DNA of 46,625 nucleotides from an uncultured Eubacteriales bacterium (GTDB lineage: Bacteria; Bacillota; Clostridia; Oscillospirales; Ruminococcaceae): positions 1 to 46,625 of the forward strand of contig ONLC01000001.1 in assembly GCA_900318545.1 (NCBI GenBank), read 5' to 3'. Each line of letters opens with the position of its first letter. The first letter of the stretch is position 1. Shown here one piece after another: positions 1 to 7,321 of this stretch. The translations under genes were made by a program, and so were the position numbers. Below the pieces are notes generated by a model, which was not told the origin of the DNA, did no database searches, and saw only the letters and a program-made list of their open reading frames with translations.

Positions 1-1
1 T

Positions 2-883
2 GTAAAAGCAAATGTAGAGTGCGGTTTCAGGACAGTAATGTGTGATGCAGTAAGCGGTGCAGCTGAAAGAATAGTCGAGCTTGAGGAACGCTATGACAGA
101 CTCAACAGTATTTCTCCGCTTATAAGCTATCACCTCGGCTTTCACGCTGAGTATACCGCAGAGCTCGGTCTTATGGAGGCTATCTCAAAGCTCGCTCATA
201 AGCACAAGACCCATGTTTCAACTCACAATTCCGAGACCGCAAAAGAGGTCAGAGAGTGCGTTGAAAAGTACGGCAAGACCCCGACAGAGCTTTTTGACAG
301 CTTAGGCCTTTTTGACTTTGGCGGCACTACCTACCATAATGTACATCTTAGCGACCATGACATTGAGATTTTCAGAGATAAAGGTGTGTGGGCTGTACAC
401 TGCCCCGGCTCAAATATGAAGCTTGCAAGCGGTATCGCACCTGTTATGAAGCTCCATAATGCAGGCGTTGGAATAGCCCTTGGCACCGACGGCCCTGCAA
501 GCAACAACTGCCTTGATATGTTCAGAGAAATGTTCCTGATGACGGGCCTGCAGAAGATACAGCTCAGCGATGCAGCTGCCTGCCCTGCTGACCTCGTCCT
601 TGACGCTGCCACAAGAGGAGGTGCTCTTGCGATGTATCTTCCGGACTGCGACAGCATAGCAGAGGGCAAGCAGGCAGACCTGACAGTCCTCGACCTGCAC
701 AGACCAAATATGCAGCCTCTGAACAATATTCCGAAAAACATTGTATACAGCGGCTCAAAAGAGAATGTAAAGCTTACAATGTGTGCAGGAAAGATACTCT
801 ATGAGAATGGAGAGTTCTTCATAAATGAGGATCCCGAGCTCATTTATCAGAAAGCAAACGATATAATAAACAGCATGAGATAA
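2..883 (+). CDS. mtaD: Amidohydrolase, 5-methylthioadenosine/S-adenosylhomocysteine deaminase type (5' end missing)
   Basis: The reading frame is open from base 2, so the gene starts before the window; about 293 C-terminal residues are visible. The family (metal-dependent amidohydrolases related to TrzA/AtzB) deaminates MTA, SAH or adenosine in nucleoside and S-adenosylmethionine salvage in the cytoplasm. Motifs seen are the STHNSE stretch, the NVHLSDHD stretch, the HCPGSNMKLASG block and LGTDGPASNN; in characterised members these carry a zinc-binding His, the substrate Glu, the catalytic His and the metal-binding Asp. The C-terminus has the expected return to the small beta domain (GKQADLTVLDL). 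A strong terminator follows directly. Substrate choice cannot be told from sequence; a guanine or other nucleoside deaminase is possible. Confidence 0.85.
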   Translation, partial: VKANVECGFRTVMCDAVSGAAERIVELEERYDRLNSISPLISYHLGFHAEYTAELGLMEAISKLAHKHKTHVSTHNSETAKEVRECVEKYGKTPTELFDSLGLFDFGGTTYHNVHLSDHDIEIFRDKGVWAVHCPGSNMKLASGIAPVMKLHNAGVGIALGTDGPASNNCLDMFREMFLMTGLQKIQLSDAAACPADLVLDAATRGGALAMYLPDCDSIAEGKQADLTVLDLHRPNMQPLNNIPKNIVYSGSKENVKLTMCAGKILYENGEFFINEDPELIYQKANDIINSMR

Positions 884-886
884 AAT

Positions 887-915
887 AAAGCCCCCGAAAA
901 CTCGGGGGCTTTTTT
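887..915. terminator. Rho-independent terminator shared by convergent genes
   Basis: An 11-bp perfect stem (887-897 with 902-912) around an AAAC loop is followed by a T run on the plus strand. It lies between the stops of the upstream deaminase gene and the minus-strand lipoprotein gene. A matching A run precedes the stem, so it can work in both directions. Confidence 0.9.
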
Positions 916-928
916 ATGTCGGTATTAA

Positions 929-1831
929 TTAACCTTCCTTGTCCATTCCTTCGATAGTGAATGTGCACTCAAGGCTCTTAGCGAACATCAGAGCATCCTT
1001 ATCAATTGCAGGATCCTTTGCAGTATCGCCGTAATCGTTGTAGATCTCAATTCTGTACTTGTTGTTGTCGTTCTCGATGTTGCCGTACTTGATCTTGGAA
1101 GCATCAAACGGGAACTCCTCGCCGTCGATCTTGATAGATGTAAGCTCTACCTTCAGCTCCTGACCTGTGTACTTACCCTTGGACTCTACACTTGTAGCAA
1201 GGTTTGTGTCCTCTTCGTCAAGCGGGTTCTTTTCAACGGTCTCGCCGTCCCATGTAGTTGTACCGTCGCAGATACCTGTGATATCAATGCAGAATACAAC
1301 AGCACCCTGTGCAGGAAGTACATAATCGCCGTCAAGAACGATCTGAGGATTAGGATTGCCCATAAGAGCATCGTTAGCTGCGATAGAATCAACTGTAAGT
1401 GCTACAGTGTACTCACCGTCGCCTGTTACGTCAGCGTCAACACCGAAAGCACCGTCGCCTCTGTCGTCCTCACTGTAGCCCTGTCCGCCGAAGTTCGACC
1501 ACATCCAGTTGTAATCAGCAAACATCAGGAATGCATCGTGACCCTGGAACTCAGTTACAGGTGTGTAGCTTGCATCAGGAATCTGGCACTCAAGACCTGT
1601 TACCTCATCATAGTAAGGCTCATCGCCTGTAGGTGCAGCAGCCTCAGATGAGTCTCCGCCCTCAGCCTCGCTTGCAGCAGGAGTTTCCTCAGCAGCAGTA
1701 GTGGTGGTTGTCTCAGCCTTCTTGGAAGAAGTATCGCTCTTGGAAGAGGAATCAGAATCTCCGCAGGCAGTGAACATTGCAGTTGTCATAGCCATTGCAC
1801 AAAGTGCAGCAGCGAGCTTTTTGATTTTCAT
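929..1831 (-). CDS. Secreted lipoprotein of unknown function
   Basis: The 300-residue product has a lipoprotein signal peptide: charged start MKIKK, hydrophobic core and a lipobox ending TAC-G at residues 20-24, with the Cys as lipidation site. Residues about 25-70 are a Ser/Thr/Glu/Ala linker typical of ruminococcal surface proteins. The rest (about 75-300) looks like one or two beta-rich domains with many Asp, Gly, Trp and aromatic residues (ADYNWMWSNFGGQG; YTVALTVDS), which could be a carbohydrate-binding-like fold, but I do not recognise a family. The start is well supported by AGGAGG eight bases upstream. It is monocistronic, with its own promoter (1891-1919) and a terminator. Expected location is the outer face of the cytoplasmic membrane. 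Confidence 0.8.
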   Translation of the reverse strand: MKIKKLAAALCAMAMTTAMFTACGDSDSSSKSDTSSKKAETTTTTAAEETPAASEAEGGDSSEAAAPTGDEPYYDEVTGLECQIPDASYTPVTEFQGHDAFLMFADYNWMWSNFGGQGYSEDDRGDGAFGVDADVTGDGEYTVALTVDSIAANDALMGNPNPQIVLDGDYVLPAQGAVVFCIDITGICDGTTTWDGETVEKNPLDEEDTNLATSVESKGKYTGQELKVELTSIKIDGEEFPFDASKIKYGNIENDNNKYRIEIYNDYGDTAKDPAIDKDALMFAKSLECTFTIEGMDKEG

Positions 1832-1890
1832 TGTTATAACCTCCTAAAAATCATTAGTTCCTTATTGAAGATATTAAATCTCTAAATACT

Positions 1891-1919
1891 ATAATACATA
1901 ATTTTTACCTCTTTTTCAA
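1891..1919 (-). promoter_or_regulatory. Sigma-A-type promoter of the lipoprotein gene
   Basis: On the minus strand the -35 is TTGAAA (1919-1914), the spacer is 17 bp and the -10 is TATTAT (1896-1891). The gene start lies 60 bases downstream. This is a pattern match only. Confidence 0.6.
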
Positions 1920-2017
1920 GATACTATTTTAACAAATTTCAAATCACGTTATCGTTTACATTGTACAAAACTAGATTAACAAATATGAACATTTTAACCA
2001 AAAGAATGCCCCAAAAT

Positions 2018-2046
2018 GAATATTAAACCTTTCCTTGCACATAATA
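2018..2046 (+). promoter_or_regulatory. Forespore sigma-G-type promoter of spoVAC
   Basis: GAATA (2018-2022), a 17-bp spacer and CATAATA (2040-2046) match the Bacillus subtilis sigma-G consensus gHATR-N17/18-CATWHTA at every specified position. Predicted transcription starts near 2053, only 20 bases before the ATG at 2073. This also argues against the longer reading frame that begins at 2016, because that start lies upstream of the promoter. Confidence 0.65.
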
Positions 2047-2072
2047 TCAGAAAAAGATACGGAGTGAGCTTC

Positions 2073-2525
2073 ATGGAAATAAATATGACTAAGACCCAGT
2101 ACAGCGACCTTTACAGATCAGCGGCAGAGGGCTCTAAATGGTGGATAAATGTGCCCAAGGCATTTGTCTCGGGAGGGCTTATCTGCATACTCGGACAGGG
2201 TATATTTGATGCGTTTTCAGCCCTCGGGCTTACAGAGGACAACAGTGCGACTGTTGCCTCGGTGATACTGGTGTTTCTGTCTGCACTGCTTACAGGCCTC
2301 GGCATTTACCCGAAGATAGCCAAGCAGGCAGGTGCAGGCACGCTTGTCCCGATAACGGGCTTTGCAAACTCAGTCTGTGCCCCTGCTCTTGAATTCAAGG
2401 CCGAGGGCTTCATCACCGGGCTCGGTGCGAAAATATTCATCATCAGCGGCCCTGTTATCCTTTACGGAACACTTGCAAGCGTTATCTACGGGCTTATCTA
2501 CTATGTGGGAACGCTTCTCACCTAA
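2073..2525 (+). CDS. spoVAC: Stage V sporulation protein AC (SpoVAC)
   Basis: The 150-residue membrane protein matches the length and features of SpoVAC: an N-terminal amphipathic part (SKWWINVPKAFVSGGLICILGQ), the conserved GIYPKIAKQAGAGTLVPITG loop, a FANSVCAPALEFKAEG segment and several hydrophobic helices. In Bacillus SpoVA proteins form an inner-membrane channel moving calcium-dipicolinic acid into the forespore and out at germination. ATG 2073 is chosen over 2016 because it has a GGAG ribosome site eight bases upstream and a sigma-G promoter ending at 2046. The usual partners spoVAD and spoVAE are not next to it: the next gene is on the opposite strand and overlaps the stop codon. It therefore stands alone here. 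Confidence 0.88.
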   Translation: MEINMTKTQYSDLYRSAAEGSKWWINVPKAFVSGGLICILGQGIFDAFSALGLTEDNSATVASVILVFLSALLTGLGIYPKIAKQAGAGTLVPITGFANSVCAPALEFKAEGFITGLGAKIFIISGPVILYGTLASVIYGLIYYVGTLLT

Positions 2526-2800
2526 AGCAGCAGATACCCCAGCGCCAGCAGGAGCTTTACATCTGCACCCTGCTTGTACAGTATGTAAATGAGGAGTGCT
2601 ATAAGTGCCTTTTCCTCATCAATGCCGAGAGATCCTATTCCCTGCCCACCCTTGCCAAAGCCTGACAGCAGCTGCGAGAGCGGGTCAGGGCTGCTGTGAG
2701 AGGGCTGCCTGCCGACATAGTCCTGCGAGCGTTTGTGCATCTCACGGACACGGCGGACAGCCTCCTCCTGCATGGTAGCAAAGTCATCAGAGGATGCCAA
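2522..2800 (-). CDS. Small protein of unknown function with hydrophobic C-terminus (third gene of a three-gene cassette)
   Basis: I choose a TTG start at 2800, giving 92 residues, because GGAGGTGATC, a perfect complement of the 16S rRNA 3' end, sits 8 nt upstream; later ATG starts lack a ribosome site. The TTG lies inside the end of the preceding gene, overlapping it by 14 nt, so the two are probably translationally coupled. The N-terminal half is charged (EEAVRRVREMHKRSQ), the middle is Pro/Ser/Gly-rich, and residues about 65-92 form a Leu/Ala/Ile-rich segment ending in KLLLALGYLLL that may insert in a membrane. No family is assigned. The stop codon overlaps the spoVAC stop on the other strand. 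Confidence 0.65.
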   Translation of the reverse strand: MASSDDFATMQEEAVRRVREMHKRSQDYVGRQPSHSSPDPLSQLLSGFGKGGQGIGSLGIDEEKALIALLIYILYKQGADVKLLLALGYLLL

Positions 2801-3146
2801 GCAGATCACCTCCGAGAATACCGCTCTCCTTGATAGCAGGGTACAGAGAAACAAGTCTGAAAAGCTTGACTATGCGGTCTAGCTTTTGTTTGTTCTCGTC
2901 TTTTAGGAGAGGTCTGAGTGCCATAAGCAGGTCAATGTTCTTATCGGGCTTGGCTGCCTGCGACATTATTCCCTGAATTTTCATAAGGAGCATAGGGTCG
3001 ACAGGCGGTGCTGAGGGTGCAGCTTCGGGCTGTGATGCTGTCCCCTTGCCCTCACCGCCCGAGAGCATATCTGCAAGCTCTTTTACCTGCTTCATGCTTT
3101 CCTCGTCATTGAGGACGCTTTGCAGTTTATCCATCAGCTCGCTCAT
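2787..3146 (-). CDS. Small helical protein of unknown function (second gene of the cassette)
   Basis: This 119-residue protein begins MSELMDKLQSVLNDEESM, then has a Gly/Ala/Pro-rich linker (about 28-47) and a predicted helical C-terminal half (MLLMKIQGIMSQAAKPDKN; LLMALRPLLKDENKQKLDR). The start has AAAGGAGG nine bases upstream. It lacks a signal peptide and a clear membrane segment. It lies 29 nt after the first cassette gene and overlaps the third. Similar three-gene sets seem familiar to me from other Clostridia, but I cannot name a characterised member. A sporulation link is possible only because spoVAC is next door. Confidence 0.7.
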   Translation of the reverse strand: MSELMDKLQSVLNDEESMKQVKELADMLSGGEGKGTASQPEAAPSAPPVDPMLLMKIQGIMSQAAKPDKNIDLLMALRPLLKDENKQKLDRIVKLFRLVSLYPAIKESGILGGDLLGIL

Positions 3147-3175
3147 TCAAACGTCCTCCTTTCCAAAGCTGATAT

Positions 3176-3439
3176 CTACTTTCCGCCCTTTGCGAGCTTC
3201 TCCATAATAGCTCTTGCCTGCGGAGAGCTCAATACCTTTGCGGTAAGCTCGGGGTCGGAGAGGGCTTTTTGGAGCTTCTGTGCGTCGCTTCTTGAAAGAG
3301 AGGACATAGCACGCTGATAATTGCCGCTTTGGAACTCACGCTTCAGGGTCTCGCTGTCTGAGCCGAGCTTTCCTGCGGTCATACTGAAAAGCTTATCTGC
3401 CTGCCCGCTGCTGATAGGGGCTGATCTGTTTTTGCTCAT
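3176..3439 (-). CDS. Small basic helical protein of unknown function (first gene of the cassette)
   Basis: The 87-residue product starts at the ATG at 3439, which has AAAGGAG at good spacing; a TTG further upstream overlaps that ribosome site and is rejected. It is rich in Ser, Lys and Gln with predicted short helices (SSGQADKLFSMTAGKLGSD; RSDAQKLQKALSDPELTAK; SPQARAIMEKLAKGGK) and has no membrane segment. The repeated pattern 'LSDPELTAKVLSSPQARAIMEKL' type (here cited by its parts) resembles small regulatory or scaffold proteins, but no function can be given. It heads the cassette and is divergent from the phosphoesterase gene at 3540 across about 100 bp. Confidence 0.65.
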   Translation of the reverse strand: MSKNRSAPISSGQADKLFSMTAGKLGSDSETLKREFQSGNYQRAMSSLSRSDAQKLQKALSDPELTAKVLSSPQARAIMEKLAKGGK

Positions 3440-3539
3440 AAAAAATTCTCCTTTTTTCAATAGTATTTCTAAATATTTATGCTATTATATATATTAATAT
3501 GCTGGGAAATGTGCACGCTGACCGAAAGGGGGAGCTTTG

Positions 3540-4019
3540 ATGAGAATAATCGTTTTTTCCGATACGCACGGCAATCTTTCAGCTGTTAAGAAAATATTCA
3601 GGCGAAACGGAAATGCCGACCTTTTCATTTTTCTTGGTGACGGTGAGCGTGAGGTTGATCAGGTCAGGCATCACTACCTTGACCAGAAGGTACTGCAGGT
3701 CAGCGGCAACTGTGATTTTGGTTCATTTACAAAAACCAGCGATATTTATATGACGCCCGCAGGGCTGAAGATATTCTTCACTCACGGACACCGATGGGCA
3801 GTAAAGTACACCACTGACAAGCTCCTTGAGCAGGCCAAGAACATCAATGCACAGATAGTTCTTTTCGGGCACACCCACTGCCGCTATTATGAGTACGTTG
3901 ACGGTGTGCATATCCTCAACCCGGGCAGTGCAGGCAACCCCAGGGATTTTATGCCTGCCTCTTATGCATATATCGACATCACCGATCAGGGCATTTTCTG
4001 TGCTCATGTTGACCTTTAG
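3540..4019 (+). CDS. YfcE/MJ0936-family metallophosphoesterase
   Basis: The 159-residue protein has the calcineurin-like phosphoesterase motifs in order: FSDTHGN (residues about 6-12), FLGDGE, VSGNCD, THGHRW and FGHTHCR, then NPGSAGNPR. These residues bind two divalent metals in the family. Members hydrolyse small phosphodiesters in vitro; the natural substrate is generally unknown. ATG 3540 is used, with GGGGGAG just upstream; a TTG one codon earlier is less likely. The gene is single and ends at a bidirectional hairpin. Confidence 0.9.
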   Translation: MRIIVFSDTHGNLSAVKKIFRRNGNADLFIFLGDGEREVDQVRHHYLDQKVLQVSGNCDFGSFTKTSDIYMTPAGLKIFFTHGHRWAVKYTTDKLLEQAKNINAQIVLFGHTHCRYYEYVDGVHILNPGSAGNPRDFMPASYAYIDITDQGIFCAHVDL

Positions 4020-4052
4020 TATAGTATATGCAAAACAGTCAGTTTTGATAAT

Positions 4053-4098
4053 AGAAAAATAACTCCGACAGGTTTTCCCTGTCGGAGTTATGCTTTTT
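4053..4098. terminator. Bidirectional terminator between convergent genes
   Basis: A perfect 12-bp stem (4061-4072 with 4078-4089) with loop TTTTC is followed by T-rich DNA on both strands. It serves the phosphoesterase gene and the minus-strand glycosyltransferase gene, whose stop codon lies inside the hairpin. Confidence 0.9.
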
Positions 4099-5005
4099 TA
4101 GGCTTCTTTGATGACTGATAACTTCTCTCGTTCTTTTCCTGTTTTTTCTCGTCCGAGTGCCTTAAAAACTTTCTGTAGAACCACGCTGTAAAGCGTCTTG
4201 GCAGAACAAACAAAGCAAGCTGAGTCATACATGGAATAAGAAAATCACGGAAGCTTGTATCGCCTGCACGGAAGATTATCCAGCGTACACGGATAAAAGC
4301 CTTTGTGTGCTTCCAGCTTTTTCGTATATCGACTGTGTTCTCATTTATGCGGTACCGCACAAGCACCTCGGGAATGTTCTGGCACACAGCGCCGTTTCGT
4401 ATCATTCTTGCCGAGAACTCATAGTCCTCGCAGAGTTTCATATCGCTGTACCCTCCGATGCTTACCGCCTTTTCCTTTCGGATAGCCACAGTCTGCCTGT
4501 TAAAGGGGTTCCTTCGCCTTGCGTATGCCACTATCTCACTTTGAAGGATCGGCACCTTCTTTACAGCGACAGTCTCGTCAGTGTCACTGTTGAATTCCTC
4601 CACAAATGTCCCGACTATATCAAGCTCGGGCATTATCGCAAACAAAGCCATCTGCTTTAAGCACCTGTTCGGCATAGAAATATCGTCCGAGTCCATCTTC
4701 ACGATATAGTCGCACTTACAGGCTTCCATTCCGATATTATAAGCCTTTCCGACACCAACATTTTCGTCTATCTGAATAATTCTGAAAATAGTCTTGAACT
4801 CATTCTGAAATGACTTTGCTATTATATTAAGCTCGTTCGTGAGCTTTCCGTCACACACCAGTACAAAATCCGAGGGCGGATAGCTCTGCATGAGCATTGA
4901 TTCTAAGCTCTCATTGAGGTTTTCGGGCAGCTCCTGATCGTACACAGACATCAGTACGCTGTATTCAGGCAATTCATACCTGCCTATCTTTAGTCCCAAG
5001 CTCAC
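4088..5005 (-). CDS. Family 2 glycosyltransferase
   Basis: The 305-residue protein begins with the GT-A entry strand (YSVLMSVYDQELP), has a LVCDGKLT segment and the nucleotide-sugar and metal-binding KMDSDD motif near residue 103, followed by LCEDYEFSARM, typical of GT2 enzymes that transfer sugars from nucleotide donors to polysaccharide or lipid acceptors. The C-terminal 40 residues are amphipathic then very basic (FYRKFLRHSDEKKQEK), suggesting peripheral membrane attachment. A GTG start at 5005 is used since the first beta strand needs these residues; the ribosome site is a weak GGGG. It is monocistronic and away from any polysaccharide operon, so the acceptor is unknown. Confidence 0.88.
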   Translation of the reverse strand: MSLGLKIGRYELPEYSVLMSVYDQELPENLNESLESMLMQSYPPSDFVLVCDGKLTNELNIIAKSFQNEFKTIFRIIQIDENVGVGKAYNIGMEACKCDYIVKMDSDDISMPNRCLKQMALFAIMPELDIVGTFVEEFNSDTDETVAVKKVPILQSEIVAYARRRNPFNRQTVAIRKEKAVSIGGYSDMKLCEDYEFSARMIRNGAVCQNIPEVLVRYRINENTVDIRKSWKHTKAFIRVRWIIFRAGDTSFRDFLIPCMTQLALFVLPRRFTAWFYRKFLRHSDEKKQEKNERSYQSSKKPKKA

Positions 5006-5047
5006 ACCCCCGATACAATAAACTCAATATATGCTATACATACATTT

Positions 5048-5076
5048 ATTGTACCACATTATGTCGATATTGTCAA
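5048..5076 (-). promoter_or_regulatory. Sigma-A-type promoter of the glycosyltransferase gene
   Basis: Minus-strand TTGACA (5076-5071), 17-bp spacer, TACAAT (5053-5048). Predicted start lies about 35-40 bases before the GTG. Confidence 0.75.
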
Positions 5077-5113
5077 TCACAAAATCCTTGCTTTGCCCTC
5101 TGCCTTATGATAC

Positions 5114-5145
5114 AAACAAAGCCCACACCATACAGTGTGGGCTTT
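5114..5145 (-). terminator. Terminator of the ten-gene transport locus
   Basis: An 11-bp stem (5118-5128 with 5135-5145) with a 6-nt loop is followed in the minus direction by a T-rich stretch (GTTTGT). It lies 14 bases past the stop of the last permease gene. Confidence 0.75.
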
Positions 5146-5158
5146 CTTGTGCTTTTGA

Positions 5159-6205
5159 TCAGTTTGCAAGACCCGATCTCTCGACACCTTCGATGAAGTA
5201 TCGTTGTAAGAATACATACATGACAAGTATCGGCGTGATCGACAGCAAACAACCGGCCTCAAGCCAAACGATGATCTGTCGGACAGATACCTGCTGACCA
5301 TCGAACAGCGTCTGCTGAAGGTTTGTATTCAGGTTTTTCAGCATCAGAGCTACAGTATCGTTCTTGGTGAAGAAGGACGAGGAAACATAATAGTCGTTCC
5401 AGTACCAAACTATCGAGAACAGGAATACCGTAAGGAATGATGACTTTGCGTTCGGACACATGATCTTTACGAAGGTGTAAAGAGGACTGCATCCGTCAAG
5501 GTATGCCGCATCTTCGAGCTCCTTTGGCAGTCCTCTGAAGAACTGACGGAAGATGAAGATGAACAGACCTGCACGCAGACCGTTCGCAAACAATGCAGGC
5601 AGATACATTGTCCAGCCTGAGTTGATAAGCGAGGTCTCTCCGCCTGTCAGAAGCTTAGCAAGCCACTGCGGCTTGAAGTAAGCGTACTGTAAGTACAGCG
5701 GAATAGTTGTGATCTGCGGAGGAACGATGATCTGGAGAACAACGATTGCAAACAGTATTGCCTTACCCTTGAACTTGAATCTTGCGAAGCCGTAGCCTGT
5801 TATCGAGCAGGTAACTACCTGAAGGACAGAAGCCACAAGGTTCAGGATAACTGTATTAATAACCGTCTTGTCGAAGTTCATAACTTCCCATACATCGTTG
5901 ATATTCTGCATCGTGAAGCTCTTAGGCAGCCAAACAACCGAAGGGTCGTTCATCTGCTCGTTCGGTCTGAACGCTGTAGAGAGCATGAAGATGAGAGGAT
6001 AAAGAATTACAAAGCAGAGTCCGAAAAGGATAAGGAATCTGAAGAAGGGCCATACAGCACCGATCCACTTCCTACGCCTGTTATAGGCGATCTGTTCCGG
6101 AGTAAGGAATTTCTCAAGCCCGACCTCTTTCATGTGCTTGTAACGGGCTTTCTGGGCAGCCTTGCGTTCTTTTTCAAACTGTTTTTCTTCTTTTTTAGTT
6201 GCCAC
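5159..6205 (-). CDS. Carbohydrate ABC transporter permease, MalG type (second pair)
   Basis: The 348-residue protein has a long charged cytoplasmic N-terminus (about 50 residues, KKEEKQFEKERKAAQK) and six predicted membrane helices. The EAA loop that docks on an ATPase is clear near residue 231 (LEDAAYLDGCSPLYTF, then MCP). These features place it in the MalG/UgpE class of inner-membrane sugar importer subunits. GTG at 6205 has GGGGGGA upstream. It lies 12 nt after the MalF-type partner and is the last gene of the locus. The substrate is unknown. Confidence 0.9.
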   Translation of the reverse strand: MATKKEEKQFEKERKAAQKARYKHMKEVGLEKFLTPEQIAYNRRRKWIGAVWPFFRFLILFGLCFVILYPLIFMLSTAFRPNEQMNDPSVVWLPKSFTMQNINDVWEVMNFDKTVINTVILNLVASVLQVVTCSITGYGFARFKFKGKAILFAIVVLQIIVPPQITTIPLYLQYAYFKPQWLAKLLTGGETSLINSGWTMYLPALFANGLRAGLFIFIFRQFFRGLPKELEDAAYLDGCSPLYTFVKIMCPNAKSSFLTVFLFSIVWYWNDYYVSSSFFTKNDTVALMLKNLNTNLQQTLFDGQQVSVRQIIVWLEAGCLLSITPILVMYVFLQRYFIEGVERSGLAN

Positions 6206-6217
6206 TTAGATCCCCCC

Positions 6218-7321
6218 TTACTCTACTTCATAGTATACGAACTTATTAATGAAGGCTACTACTATTGCAAGGAATACCGCTACGATTGCGAAGTATGCCC
6301 ACGCCATCGCTGCTGAGTAACCGTGCTCCCAGTTGCTTGCCTTATTAAGTACGATCGACATTACGCTGTTCTGAGGATCAACGAAGGAGTCTACTATAGT
6401 GTAAACTACGCTTGCGAGGATCATCGGGCTGATGTAAGGAATTGTGACCTTCCAGAAGAACTCCCAAGCTGTTGCACCCTCGATCTGAGCCGCCTCCTTA
6501 GCGGAGACCGGTATTCCCTGCAGTGCTGAAAGAATCAGCAGGATCTGGATACCTGAGTTCCATACAAGGTCAAAGATGTCGGTAATCAGCGTGTTGAGCG
6601 TTTCTGTAAGCGTGTCACTTATGTTATACACTCCAAGGAAGTTCAGAAGCTGGTCAACAAGGTTTGCTTCAAACATTGTGCTGAACTGCTCTGCACCGCC
6701 CGAGAAGCCGCCCTGGTCCATGTTACCGTTGATGATGTCGATAACAGGTCCTGTAGCGATGATAACGGGGAGGAAGAATACCGCTCTTGCGAAGGTTCTT
6801 CCCTTGAATTTCTGGTTCAGGATAACTGCGATGAATATCGCAAAGATAAGTATCAGAGGAGTTCTGAGAGCTGTATTCTGGAGCATCTCAACAAGCGCCT
6901 TTGAGTAATCCTGGTCTTTTCTGAATGCGTTTCTGTAGTTTTTCAGACCGATCCATTCCATTTTCATACCGCCCTGATTAACCTCGGTCTTATTGAACGA
7001 GTAGATCAGAGACTCAATGAAAGGAAGAATGAAGAAATAGATCGTTCCGAGTGCCCAGATAGCGATGAAGCCGTAGCCATAAAGACCTTTTCTTTTCTCG
7101 TATGAGAGTCTGTGCTTCTTCTCGGGCTTAGCGGGAGCTGCCTGAGCAGACTCGACTGCCTCTTCAACAGTCTCCTCTGCTGCTTCCTCAGCAGCCTCAA
7201 CCTCGGGAGCAGCCTCAGCGGCTGCCTCCTCGGCCTTCTCTTCAACTGCCTCTTCGGCTGCGTCGAGTTCGGTATTAACGTCCTCCGCATCTAACGGAGT
7301 GTTCATGATGTCTTCACTCAT
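6218..7321 (-). CDS. Sugar ABC transporter permease, MalF type, with acidic N-terminal tail (second pair)
   Basis: The first 70 of 367 residues are an unusual Glu/Ala-rich cytoplasmic tail (repeats such as AEEAVEEKAEEAAAEAAPE) followed by a basic patch (KPEKKHR). The rest holds six membrane helices and a canonical EAA loop near residue 275 (AKEAAQIEGATAWEFF, then IPYISP). AAGGAGG lies nine bases before the ATG, and the start overlaps the stop of the upstream DUF5696-like gene by 4 nt (ATGA), so translation is probably coupled. It pairs with the MalG-type gene downstream. Confidence 0.9.
   Translation of the reverse strand: MSEDIMNTPLDAEDVNTELDAAEEAVEEKAEEAAAEAAPEVEAAEEAAEETVEEAVESAQAAPAKPEKKHRLSYEKRKGLYGYGFIAIWALGTIYFFILPFIESLIYSFNKTEVNQGGMKMEWIGLKNYRNAFRKDQDYSKALVEMLQNTALRTPLILIFAIFIAVILNQKFKGRTFARAVFFLPVIIATGPVIDIINGNMDQGGFSGGAEQFSTMFEANLVDQLLNFLGVYNISDTLTETLNTLITDIFDLVWNSGIQILLILSALQGIPVSAKEAAQIEGATAWEFFWKVTIPYISPMILASVVYTIVDSFVDPQNSVMSIVLNKASNWEHGYSAAMAWAYFAIVAVFLAIVVAFINKFVYYEVE

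Noticed and set aside
3441..3536. Sigma-G promoter for the three-gene cassette
   Set aside because: On the minus strand a GCATA is followed by CATAAAT, but the spacer is 16 bp and the -10 has a mismatch; too weak to claim.
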